Shown piece after piece: positions 46,200 to 55,740 of a DNA stretch of 64,000 nt (its first letter is position 1; each line of letters starts with the position of its first letter). The translations under genes were made by a program, and so were the position numbers. Source of the stretch: Trichobilharzia szidati (taxonomy: Eukaryota; Platyhelminthes; Trematoda; Strigeidida; Schistosomatidae); contig OX235277.1 in NCBI GenBank assembly GCA_944472155.2, positions 37,520,804 to 37,584,803 of the forward strand, given 5' to 3'. The notes beneath the pieces were generated by a model. The model made no database searches. It saw only the letters and a program-made list of their open reading frames with translations, and had not been told where the DNA came from.

Positions 46200-47030
46200 C
46201 TTCGCTGAGCCAGTAGTAAAGCTGGTAAAGAGGAAAGGTTGGGCATGAGGCTAGCAACCCCATCCTGTAAAAATAAGTACTACTGCTACAGAAACTTCAA
46301 GTCTCTAGCTTGAAACCCTATGTTCCACCTTGTATTCACCTTTTATTGAAGTTAGGAGAAAGACGAGACTGCCTATCATAACCGATGATATTCTTGGTTG
46401 TGATGGACTAGATCATACAATACACCATGAAAAGCGAGAAAACAGAAGTATGCGTTGGGCAGACATGGAAATACTGAAAGATTTCAAGTTTTTTGATGTG
46501 GTTGTGTTCTCTGAACTGGATATTTCATTTGCGAAGCTTTCATCATCCTACCAGGTGACATCTTGAGCGCATACTTCAATTCGATGAAGTGAGCTTTTAG
46601 ATTTCTCCACGAGTTTATTAATCATCTCTCCTGGTGACCTTGGACGTGATTGGTTGTTTTTGTATGTTTTGTTTTGTCACCGGGAGAGATGATTAATAAA
46701 CCCGTGGAGAAATCTAAAAGCTCACTTCATCGAATTGAAGTATGCGCTGAAGATGTCACCTAGTAGGGTGATGAAAGCTTCGCAAATTAACTATCCAGCT
46801 CAGGGAACACAATCACATCAAAATCATCCACCTGAGCTACAAATCTTCTCCATCATATCTAAATCTTACGATTTCAAGTTTGCGGATGATTTATGCCGAA
46901 CATCCCACATACTTGAAGATTTACAGACGAAAACCAAGAATTTGGCAGAATAGGCTGGCAGTGAAGGGAGGAATTGAAGTGAACATAGAGAAGACAGAGG
47001 TGATGAAGATATCTAACCGTTAGGAGGAAA
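46200..47030 (+). pseudogene. RTE (SR2-like) LINE with foldback insertion in RT
   Basis: Reads RRKTRLPIITDDILGCDGLDH (the GVRQGCLLSP region, decayed) and RSMRWADMEILKDF; the frame is then cut by the foldback (46480-46880) and resumes as FKFADDLCRTSHILEDLQTKT, with the FADD catalytic box, and NIEKTEVMK-like sequence to 47020. Continues beyond a nested family-B piece at 47360. Confidence 0.85.
46480..46880. mobile_element. Foldback insertion with 148-bp arms and 11-bp direct repeats
   Basis: GATTTCAAGTT occurs at 46480-46490 and 46870-46880. Between them, arms at 46491-46638 and 46676-46824 are inverted copies (about 92% by eye), separated by a 37-nt spacer and followed on the right by a 45-nt unpaired tail. 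The direct repeats and the uninterrupted RTE frame around them (DF then FKFADD) show that it is an insertion. Confidence 0.9.
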
Positions 47031-47362
47031 CTGGCTGGCTGGCTGGCTGGATTCAACATAGAACTTGGAACCGAAGTGCAGCAGTTCGAGTTGCCACGTT
47101 CCAAATAGCACACAAAGGTAGACAAGAAGATGAGTGAAGAAAATCAATAGAATTTGATAAGTATAAGAGTGAAATAGAATGAGTAATGGTAGAGAGGAAT
47201 ATGAAAGATTACAGAGACTGAATACATCTGCGTAAGCCATTGACAACGATTTTGAGTCATGTCACCTATTGTCTCCAGCCATTGATTCTTAGAGTCCCGA
47301 GGGCCCCAACCCGGAAGTCTGCATCTCCCTACCTGACTCAGTTTAACTGTCAAGGATTAGGA
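47031..47362 (-). pseudogene. RTE-like LINE (family B) 3' end with tetranucleotide tail
   Basis: Near identical to 37690-38030 and 58275-58610. Minus strand: LSQVGRCRLPGWGPRDSKNQ, WLETIGDM, NRCQWLTQM, the 3' UTR, and a terminal (CCAG)n run at 47050-47031. It interrupts the SR2-like element in which it sits. Confidence 0.85.
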
Positions 47363-47990
47363 GGAAACAAGCACCGATCACTGTCAATGGGATAAATTTG
47401 AAGGAATTGACTGCTTGGATGTAGATGTCATAGACATCCAGGATTGGAAGTTCAACACACACCTTCATTAATCTCAAATCAGTCTGGAAGTCTACTGTAC
47501 TCAGTACAAAAAAAAACAACATTCACATTTTCAACACTAATGTTAAGTCAATTAGTTCTTCCGCATAGTCCACAGACTTGGAGTGTCATCAAAAGCATTT
47601 GGAATAGACTCCAAACTTCTATCAATACCTACCTTTGATACATACTGAAAGGTCAGATGGCGAATCATTCGAGAAGGATTGGCGACTAGGAACTCTGGCA
47701 CACAACGAAGCCATCATGAACCTACTACCCGACAAATTTGCCGAAGATAATGGAAATCAGTTAGACACAATTTCAGGAGACCGTTGAGTAGTGCTGTGCG
47801 CCGACCAGACCCTCAATCGGAACCCGAATGGTGGCAGACAATTTGGGTGTGGCTCTGAGGGTGGAATGGAGGAGATGAGAATTTATCGGCAATCGTGGAG
47901 GCAAATAAAGACGACTAAAGAAAACAGGTTGTTGCTGATGAAGCCTTGTTCCTTTTGGAACCTAAGGGAACATTAATGATAATTCACTTT
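47363..47990 (+). pseudogene. RTE (SR2-like) LINE, RT C-terminus and 3' end
   Basis: Continuation of the element begun at 46200. Fragments: FTLINLKSVWKSTVLSTKKN-like sequence (47460-47525), IFNTNVKSISSSA (47527-47565), a decayed GRWRSFEKDWRL region, and REGWRRWEFIGNRGGK-like sequence to 47960; the terminus resembles the FGT-GN end of other copies. All frames are broken. Confidence 0.7.
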
Positions 47991-48187
47991 GTGTGTGTGT
48001 GTGTGTTGTTGAACTGTTCTTGTCATTCCTTAGGCTCCGAGTAGGACATATGGCTTCAAGCTTTTAATTTTTAGTAACGGTTCTGGTGTTTCTTAGATGG
48101 TGGTGAGTAAGCTTGTCATATCAGCATTACGCTTAACTCTCCCTCTTCCCCAGGCTTATTATCTACTTGGAGAGGTTAAATGGAGCG

Positions 48188-48265
48188 TGTCGACCAAGAG
48201 GTCGAACTACGACCCTTCTTGCGGCTGGGCTGGCTAGAATTCTACCATTGAACCACCTACGTCGA
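48188..48265 (-). repeat. tRNA-Gly-like SINE module, degenerate
   Basis: The minus strand reads GTAGGTGGTTCAATGGTAGA (box A) and, after a degenerate arm, GTAGTTCGACCTC in the box B position. Confidence 0.55.
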
Positions 48266-48294
48266 ACTAATATACATCTCAAGATTCCATCGTG

Positions 48295-48935
48295 AATTCA
48301 TATGGCTGAGGATATGCGGCCGCTCTGCGTATTCGATCATCGCTGTCTCCGCAGGATTGCTTGTGTTCGATGGCATCATCGCATGAGTGACTCTGAGGTT
48401 CAGCGGGATGTGTTTGAACGCAGTGGAGATCACCATTTGTTGAGTGCCACCATCGGCTTCGGTGGCTTGGACATGTGCTGCAAATGTTATCCCAGAGGTT
48501 TCTGTACAGGTCTCTGTTCGCTAGCAAGCCCTGGAACGGGATAGAAAAGGCAGAGAGGTGGTCAGTCGACGACGTGGCGTCGTGGGATGAAGGATATTTG
48601 TGCTAGGTTACCATCGGTTGATGTGTCACGACTCCCTGGTTGGAGTCCGAGAGATAGCTCGAATCGATGGCTCGAGACGTTATCGGATATGGCCAAGAAT
48701 CATAATCAATGGCAAATGTGCTGCAATTTCCTTCTTTCTTCCCTTCCCGATGATAGTTGACGTATACTGTTTGAACTTGTTAAATGTAACTTTTCTTTCC
48801 TGACGAAGTTCGTTATTCGTTCTCCACCTATACTTTTAGTTTTAATCTTTGTTGTTTTGTTATTATTATGTGGCGCATCTTCTTAGTGCCCTTTTGTACC
48901 AAGTTTTTCTGCGTTTAAATAAATAATAAATGATA
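48295..48935 (+). pseudogene. RTE-like LINE (third family), C-terminus and tail
   Basis: Reads EDMRPLCVFDHRCLRRIACVRW, HHRMSDSEVQRDVFERSG, then (shifted) GGQSTTWRRGMKDICARLPS, LPGWSPRDSSNRWLETLSDM, and ends in TAAATAAATAATAAATGA. The layout is that of family B, but the sequence (RRGMKDICARL) is distinct. Confidence 0.8.
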
Positions 48936-49125
48936 TCGGTTAGAGGACCATTAGAAAACCAGCTTTTTCGTCGGCCTAGTGTTGAACTGTTCAACAGAAC
49001 GCACCCACCGCACAAGTTCGGACTCGGGATCTTCAAGTCACAAGGCTAGCTAGCTCGTACACCATTCTGCCACTGGGACCAGACCCAATAGCCATTCCAT
49101 GAATTCCAACTACATCTACCTATCT
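48936..49125 (-). mobile_element. tRNA-like SINE copy 6, hammerhead degenerate
   Basis: Minus strand: GGAATTCATGGAATGGCTATTGG, GTCCCAGTGGCAGAATGG, AGCTAGCTAGCCTTGTGACT, a damaged box B, then a segment in which CUGANGA is lost and only CTAGGCCGACGAAA remains. Directly abuts the tail of the preceding LINE. Confidence 0.75.
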
Positions 49126-49673
49126 ACTGATCAGAGTTGTTATTTCTTTGGCTGTCCATATGAAAGAAGTATTACAATAGAATGTCTGCCAGGGAATACT
49201 AGAAAAGAAGCGTCTGTCAAGATGTGAATTATTTTGTTTGTTTGTTTTTGAAAAATAAAATAAAATAAACTTTGCCTAAAAATAAAAAAACAACAACAAC
49301 AGGAGAAAGACAAACACATTAGTAATAGCAATAACAAGTGAAGGTAGAAATGTTTATACAGGGATATATATATATATAAGAGTATTCTGTATTGTCCAGT
49401 TAGTGTTTGTTGCTTATAAGCTGTTAACAAAAATAATGGGTGTGTGTGTGTGTGGCGTAGCTGAGTGAGAAAGTTATTGTTCTTCAATTGTTACTCCATA
49501 GATGACGAGGAAGCCATTTTCATTGCTGTACAGATTGATTGGCAGTAGGCGTGGCAGCAGGTAGGTGAGGGAGAAATCGAAAGAAAGGAAAAAAAGAGAA
49601 AATAAAAATTAGAATGCTAATAATTATTATTACTGTGATAATCTTAACACTTTTATTATCATCATCACATCTC
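49126..49673. other. No gene recognised; simple repeats
   Basis: Contains a (GTGT)n run near 49440, a (TA)n run near 49368 and A-rich stretches; no motif. Confidence 0.45.
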
Positions 49674-49852
49674 AGTGTAGATTGGCAGTGTGTCATCCAC
49701 CTGGCTGTGCGTTTCGTCCTACTTGGGACTCGTCAGCTGGATGTACCTGCATTCCCTGTGAGGCTTGAACCCAGTACCTTTAGTTTTCAAACGCCAAAGC
49801 ATCATCCAATAGACCCCTTGGGCCACGAGAGCCACTTCTTATGCAACGGGTT
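49674..49852 (-). mobile_element. Sm-alpha-type SINE with hammerhead core, copy A
   Basis: Minus strand: GTGGCTCTCGTGGCCCAAGG (tRNA-like head), GGATGATGCTTTGGCGTTTG, box B (GGGTTCAAGCC), GGTACATCCAGCTGACGAG and the hammerhead. This arrangement and wording are those of schistosome Sm-alpha. It differs from SINE copies 1-10 in its head and in having the compact hammerhead. A related copy follows at 49980-50160. Confidence 0.85.
49711..49736 (-). ncRNA. Hammerhead ribozyme core, conserved residues intact
   Basis: Minus strand: CTGACGA (matches CUGANGA), stem II GTCC/GGAC closed by a CAAGTA loop, then GAAAC. All invariant catalytic-core bases of this part are present. The 5' strand of stem I is preceded by GTACATCCAG as in Sm-alpha. 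On the 3' side, GCACAGCCAGGTGGATGAC departs from the expected stem III and cleavage triplet, so self-cleavage is doubtful. Confidence 0.8.
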
Positions 49853-49979
49853 TTATTCATTATTTAAATGAATTTAGATTTTCCCTTCGATTGATTGAAC
49901 CGAAGTGTACGGCCTCAGACTGACGTGTCGGCTCTTTTTGCAGATGCTTCACCGATGTCTGATTGTTTAACTTGAAGTA

Positions 49980-50160
49980 AATTGGTGAATGGTGACGAGC
50001 AGTGGAATTCAGGATTCGCGTTTCGTCCTACTTGGGACTTGTCAGATGGATGTACTTGCATTCTCAGTGAATGACGGATGGTGTTGTCACTGACGCTTTA
50101 ATCTTGCACCTATCGTTTGGAATACCAAAGCGGTATCCATTAGGCCATGAGAACTACCTT
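49980..50160 (-). mobile_element. Sm-alpha-type SINE with hammerhead, copy B
   Basis: Minus strand: GGTAGTTCTCATGGCCTAATGG, ACCGCTTTGGTATTCCAAACG, a damaged box B region, GTACATCCATCTGACAAG, hammerhead, and a 3' part CCTGAATTCCACTGCTCG that is typical of Sm-alpha stem I. Same orientation as copy A, about 300 bases away. Confidence 0.85.
50020..50045 (-). ncRNA. Hammerhead ribozyme core, mutated at G8
   Basis: CTGACAA in place of CUGANGA: the general-acid guanine (G8) has become A. Stem II (GTCC/GGAC) and GAAAC are intact. The 3' side CGCGAATCC departs from an expected CGCGCGTCC-like stem III and GUC triplet. Predicted inactive. Confidence 0.8.
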
Positions 50161-50789
50161 TGTAGGTTAATTCCTACTTCCTGTTAATTGATGATATTGA
50201 AGGGAAATGCTCAATAGATAGGAATGTTGATATGTCGACTTCTGGTATTGACGCATGGCCTATTGAATAAGACTTTTGGGTTTAAAATGATGGATGGAAG
50301 ATTCAGCTCTCACAGAGAGGACGCATTTATGTCCAGTTGACGAGTCTCCTGTAGGGCCGAATATGCATTCAAGTAACTTCATGTTAATCCTTAGACATCG
50401 TCGAAGCGTCTGTACTAGGAGGTGATATGTGATGAACACAGACTAAGCATTTCGGTACAACATATTCAATTAACGGGAAATACAAATTGACTCAATAAAC
50501 AAACGGTATGTTTAATATTTAAAAAAATTTTGTCTGTTCAATGTGACAAATTTACTGTTTTCCTTTTACACCCGTAAAGAGGTCTTGTTGGTATCTCTTC
50601 TACTAATGTCGAACGAACTCTTGTAAGTTTTTGTGTCGTATTGCAATGGAAAATATTTTTTAAGATTAAATTACTAAATATGAATGAAAATGAAATTGTT
50701 AATCTCTTGAAATTTGTATTTGATCGGTTGGCTGTAGATTCAAATTCCTCTTCATATGTGTCGGAGGTTCAAATAGCCTGCTGGAATTA
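50161..50789. other. No gene recognised
   Basis: AT-rich sequence without a family match. Confidence 0.4.
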
Positions 50790-51445
50790 GTAGTAGGCAC
50801 GCCTGCATTAACGACCTGGTACAGCTGAGGGTGGGTAGACTTTGGTCTTCCCTTCCAAATGCTGTCACGTTGCCATGTGTTCATAGGCGCTGTGCCAGCC
50901 AGGTATGTCCCGTTAACTGCTTTCACGAGATGTAGGTATTTCTCACTAAAGTAAAAGACTGGAATGCAAACGTGGGACGCTTACAACCAGACATGTAGGT
51001 CCACCCAAAGGAGTCGAAAATCCTTGATTCTAAACTTATGGTGCATATAGGTTGCAGAATCCTAAAGGATTGAATGCCACAGGAAACCGTTTTTGGTCAC
51101 TATCAGCCACGGGAACACAGTTCCTTATGCTGCTCCGTCGTCTTATAGATCAGACTTCAAGTCGAAGATTCGCGGGAGAATGTGTATGGCTCCTTAAGAC
51201 AATCATTATTTACTTTAGTCTGGGAGTTCAGGTAGTATCTCAGTATCCTCATATAAACTGTGAAGCTTTGTGTGACGCATTTTTTCGTTCCCATGATGTA
51301 CCGAGATTGTGGTTTAATAAGTAAAATAAGTAGTATGCGTACAAAGTGTATATATGATTCATTGTTAAACTCATGGAAATATAACATTATGATGTCTGAG
51401 GTTGGTTGCAAGAGTCATTATTATTACTATATCTTCATGAATAAC
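50790..51445 (+). repeat. Unclassified dispersed repeat, copy 2 of 3
   Basis: The longest copy of the family also found at 2700-3355 (minus) and 59150-59430 (plus): CATTAACGACCTGGTACAG, GGGTGGGTAGACTTTGGTC, GTCCCGTTAACTGCTTTCAC, GTTGCAGAATCCTAAAGG, CAGCCACGGGAACACAG. No coding motif. Confidence 0.6.
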
Positions 51446-51547
51446 TAAGTCTACACAAAGTTTTTGGCATCCTCGACTTCTGGCTTTGACAACTTAGAAG
51501 TATTATATAGTTATTCACTTAAACAAAAATAGGAAAAAAAGATTAGT

Positions 51548-51725
51548 TGGACGAGCTGACATAGGTTGGAGAACCGTTCTAAAACCAGCTGGGAGTATTG
51601 GACAGCTGTTTTGTCAGCCTAGTTTGGGACTCTCCAGCGGTACGCACTCATCGCAGAGGTTCGAACTCAGAACCTTCTGGTTACAAGTCGAGCTACCTCT
51701 AGACCACTAAACCACTGGAGTTCTA
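51548..51725 (-). mobile_element. tRNA-like SINE copy 7, hammerhead degenerate
   Basis: Minus strand: TCCAGTGGTTTAGTGGTC, GCTCGACTTGTAACCAGAAGG, a box B (GAGTTCGAACCTC), then CTGGAGAGTCCCAAACTAGG and GACAAAAC at 51640-51608, where CUGANGA and GAAAC are damaged. It is paired 5'-to-5' with copy 8. Confidence 0.85.
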
Positions 51726-51739
51726 GTGGGAAGCTGTGA

Positions 51740-52075
51740 TCAGTAGGGTACAGAAGATCGAAGGTGAGGACAGTTACTCATCGAAGAAGGCAATATGAAG
51801 TGGTTACGCTATGTCATGAATTGGCAGAAGTTAGAATTCATGGGCTATTGGATCTGGTACTAGTGGCTGCTATATGGTCCACGAGCTCGCTAGCCTTGTA
51901 ACCAGAGGGTCCTGGGTTCGAACCTCTGCGGTAGGTGTGTGCTGATGAAGAGTCCCAAACTAGTCTGGCGAAACAGTACTCCCAGCTGGTTTTCCAATGG
52001 TTCTCCAACCGATACCACCTCATGATGAAATCCTCCAACGAATCAAACAAAATCCCCACAAACCAATACTTGAAG
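51740..52075 (+). mobile_element. tRNA-like SINE copy 8 with hammerhead-type motif
   Basis: Nearly full length: GTAGGGTACAGAAGATCGAAGG, ATGAATTGGCAGAAGTTAG, CCTTGTAACCAGAGGGTCC, box B (GGGTTCGAACCTC), then CTGATGAAGAGTCCCAAACT and GGCGAAAC (51942-51974), the GTTCTCCAACCGATACC segment and the tail ACAAAATCCCCACAAACC. CUGAUGA is exact, but three extra bases separate it from stem II and the closing pairs are altered. Confidence 0.87.
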
Positions 52076-52089
52076 AAAAGATTAGTTAA

Positions 52090-53420
52090 TGTAAGTATAG
52101 AACTTGGGCACTGTTGTAATGTAATGTAATTCCACACCAGATAAGTTTATTTTCATAATCACTCTGTGATGCAGTATTAACAGCTGGATGACAAGGCTTC
52201 GAGCATAAAGTATTGCCACTCATAATCATACCAATTTAGTCACACAGTTTCACAATTTGTCTTACACATATTATATCGCTCCTTCTGTCTTTCCAGCTTC
52301 CCTTTGTTGGTTGTCGCCACTTTCCATATCTCCGGTAAAGGCAATACGTTGCCTCATTCCGATTGCACGTGTGCGGTGCTGAATCGATAAACAAAGCTTC
52401 AGTAAGTGATTAACTTCCCTCTCTCTCCACCTAACTATGTTACTTTTTAATACTCTAGGTCTGTCCCACCCCATAGCTGTGTGATTACATGCAAGTGAAT
52501 GCAGTGCAATAGCTGAGCTTTTTTCTAGGTTATTTAGCTTAGCGGGGTCAATTATTCTAGGTCTAGCTAAATTTCTATGTTCCAGTAATCTAGTTGACCC
52601 CGCTCGATCTACTAGTTTGACTAACCTATGTAATTGACCTCATAGTCGGAATTACATGGTATTTGGTAAATTACATTATTTCTCTTTATTGGATCGATTG
52701 GGTCCTTAAGCCGGCGAAGTGTATCTCTGAGAGAGTTGGTTGGCTGGTTTAAATGCCACCCTGATTCCAGCCTCATTGAAAATCCTACATAAGGCCTCTG
52801 ATGTTCCTTCTTTATACTGCAGTGCTACAAAGGCTTTGGATTCTATATTGTTAGTCTTATTTTTTTTTGTATGGTTCTTCATATATTTTTGAATAAATTC
52901 TGGTGGATAGTTAGTGATTCACTAGTAATATTTCCCTTATTTGCTTTATTTCATTATTTAAATCTTCTGGCTTACTAGTTAGCTAGGCTCCTAGCCCAAT
53001 TATACAAACATTTAACTAAACCTATCATTACCGATTCTGGATGGGATGAATTAAAGTCTAAGTATCTATTAAAGTGTCTCGGTTTCCTATAAATGCTAGC
53101 CAGTATCCATCTAACCTACCATCTTGTTTTCGTTTTATTCTACAGTCAGTCTAGCTTGGCCAACTCACCCTATTCCTTTTCTAACTCACAAGTGAATTGG
53201 ATTCCGTCTAATATTGAGTTTATATATGTGTGAGAAATTGAGGGATATGTTCAGATTTCAACACAGTGATGGAATGTGTCATCCACATATCTCCATCATA
53301 ACCTAGGAGCAGGAAGGATTAAGCAATCCAAGTGCTTTATGTCCCCAACTATCCATAAATATGTCTGCTAATATTGTGGACACTGGTGATCCTATTGTCA
53401 CCCCATTCGTCTGTTTATAC
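52090..53420 (-). pseudogene. Penelope-like element, copy A of a tandem pair
   Basis: Minus strand: YKQTNGVTIGSPVSTILADIFMD (RT palm) from 53420, a decayed VDD region, then TNYPPEFIQKYMK, KAFVALQYKEGTSEALCR, IFNEAGIRVAFKPAN, NLEKSSAIALHS and an ORF 52474-52271 (MGWDRPRVLKSNIVRWREREV). GIY-YIG remnants near 52640 (a VNYIG-like string). The 3' end (to 52090) repeats the sequence that ends copy B. Confidence 0.8.
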
Positions 53421-54690
53421 AGTTTAATATATGTGTAAAACTTGGGAACTGTGGTAGTAAGTAATTCCATATTAGTTTGTTTATTAGATGTATCACACAG
53501 TGAAACAGTATTATTTACTGGATGATACAGTTTCGAACAAAATTTATTGTTCATAATCATCTCATCAATTATAATCACACTTCTTCGAAACTTGAGTTTC
53601 ATAGTCTTCTTTGTTCTCTCCTATTTGTCATTGTAGGGGTAATGGAATCTTCCAGATATCCGGCTGGACAGGTGTTGAATCACTCATAATACACGTATTT
53701 ACAGTTGATTCGATAAACAAAGCTTCTGTTATCAATCTCTCCCTATACCCTGTGACATTAGATTTCAAAACTGTCATCCTATCCCATCCTATTGTGTGAT
53801 TGTGTGTAATTGTATGTAGTGAGTGGTATAGCTGAACTATTCTCTAGATTTCTTATCTTATTCGCGTCAACCAATCTAGATTTTGCTGCAAAGTTTTTAT
53901 GCTCCTCTAGTCTGACTGACTGCACCTGTTCTACTACTTTGACCTATGTATTTGACCTGACAATCATTGCAGGTAGGGTATTAGATAAACTAAATTGTTT
54001 TGTTTAATTGACTCCACAGGATTGATCCTTTAACCGACAAAGCTTGTTTCTAATTGAGTTTGCGGGTTTGAATGCCAGCCACTTTTATTCCTGCCTTGTT
54101 AAGAATTCTGCGTAAAGTGGTTTCCGAGGTTCCTTCCTTGTGTGGAATTACTACTGATGATTTAGATTCCTTATTGTTGGTGTCGTCATTAATATCATTA
54201 TTATTATTATTATTGTCACTATCACTACTATTATTATTTGTTTTATTTTTACACTTCCTTACACATTTCCTGACTAATTTATCCGGGTAATTATTAAGTT
54301 TCAAAGCTTCTTTTATGTGTATCGCTTCCTCTCTTGGATTTTCCTTGGTGCTACTTAGTTTTTGTGCTCTGTCACTTAAACATTTCACCAATCCTATTTT
54401 TACTGACACAGGATGGGATGATGGGAAGTCCAAATATCTGTTTGAGTGTGTGAGTTTCCTGTAAACACTAGTGTTTAACTTCCCATCTTATTTCCTTTTT
54501 ACGTTGCAATCTAACATTGGAAGCTCCCTTCCCTGACTTACCAATTCATAAGTGAATTGAATTGCCTCTACCTTCGAGTTGATGTGTTCGAAAAATCTAT
54601 CTATATCTTGTGTTCTAAGTACAGTGAATGTGTCATCTACATACCTCCACCATACTTTTGGGGTGGGGGTGAACGTTCCAATCGACTAGA
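53421..54690 (-). pseudogene. Penelope-like element, copy B of a tandem pair
   Basis: Minus strand: WRYVDDTFTVLRTQDIDRF near 54640 (RT catalytic YVDD), an ORF 54433-54050 (SSHPVSVKIGLVKCLSDRAQ, KLNNYPDKLVRKCVRKCKNK, an Asn/Asp/Ser tract, VVIPHKEGTSETTLRRILNK), then NDCQVKYIGQSSRTG at about 53970 (YIG of the nuclease), broken frames, and a 3' UTR ending ELLTTTVPKFYTY (in one frame) at 53421, where copy A begins mid-RT. Confidence 0.83.
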
Positions 54691-55061
54691 GTTACCAACA
54701 GTGGGATCTTGTCTTTGATGTTGTCGTGAACAGAAGCATATGTGGAGAAGGTGAGTTGTAAAGATGCAGCAAAGAATGTTTTTTGAATTGCTCTCGACAA
54801 GCGGCTTCGGAGAACCTCACTAATTGTGTATCCCCTTTGAATTTCAGACTTAAAATTAGTTGTCTCTTCAGAATATCCGGGTTTCGAGGAGTATTGGTAT
54901 TCATCTTTACATGTTTATCGATGAAGGAGGTTTACTTTATTATTACGGCTTCAAGCTGGAGCTTTGAAGTTTCGGTAGCACTGGTGTTTATTTTTACGGG
55001 ATGGTCTTGCTAGTCTCATGCGCAACCTTCCCTCTTTATCAGTCTTATTATTGGCTTAGTG
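54691..55061. other. No gene recognised
   Basis: Likely old RT-like or Penelope-derived sequence (the minus ORF 54904-54692 has LILSLKFKGDTQLVRFS, reminiscent of the Penelope thumb), but too short to assign. Confidence 0.35.
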
Positions 55062-55146
55062 AGGTAGAGGAGTGCGTCTGTGGCCGGGGATTGAACCACG
55101 AACCAAATGCGTGGTTGTCGAACATTCCACCTCTCTGCCACCGAAG
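55062..55146 (-). repeat. tRNA-Gly-like SINE module
   Basis: Minus strand: CTTCGGTGGCAGAGAGGTGG, AATGTTCGACAACCACGCAT, then GTGGTTCAATCCCCGG and CCACAGACGCA. Same ending as the copy at 46111; box B has one change. Confidence 0.65.
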
Positions 55147-55339
55147 CATATGGAGGAGGTTGGGCGTCCATTTTTGAAGGATTCCGTTTCCTTATTCAAT
55201 ATAACTTCAGTGAAAATAGGGTAGGTTCTTGTCGCAAGAGAGGCAATGAGATTTCATTTTTCTGGTTTATAGGGACGAAACTGTGATAATTCAACAGCAG
55301 CGTTGTTCATTTCATTTTGGCTTACGATAGATTCATATA

Positions 55340-55740
55340 TTTGCAAGTATTGGTTTTGTAGGGATTTTGTTTGATTGCATGGAGGATTTCATCGTGAGCT
55401 GACATCAGTTAAGGGAACCACTGGAAAACCTGGGAGTACTGGACAGCTGTTTCGTCAGCCTAGTTTGGGACTCTTGATCAGCACACACCCACCGCAGAGG
55501 TTCGAACCCAGAACCTTCTGGTTACAAGGCGAGCTAGCTCGTAGACCATTCAGCAGCCACTGGGACAGGATGCAATGCCCCATGAATTCCAGCTTCTGCC
55601 AATTCATGACATAGCGCGACCACTAGCCAATGTCTTCGACGAGTATTTGTCCTCACATTCGACCTACTGCACCCTACTGGCCACGACTTCTCACTAGAAC
55701 CCCAGGTGACTACCTACCTGAATAGGGCGAGTCGCTAGTG
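55340..55740 (-). mobile_element. tRNA-like SINE copy 9 (near full length), hammerhead mutated
   Basis: Minus strand: CCAGTAGGGTGCAGTAGG, GACATTGGCTAGTGGTCG, ATGAATTGGCAGAAGCTGG, GGTCTACGAGCTAGCTCGCC, TTGTAACCAGAAGG, box B (GGGTTCGAACCTC), then CTGATCAAGAGTCCCAAACT and GACGAAAC (55481-55449; the G of CUGAUGA is C), and the tail ACAAAATCCCTACAAAACC. With copy 10 it defines a unit of about 400 bp. Confidence 0.88.
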
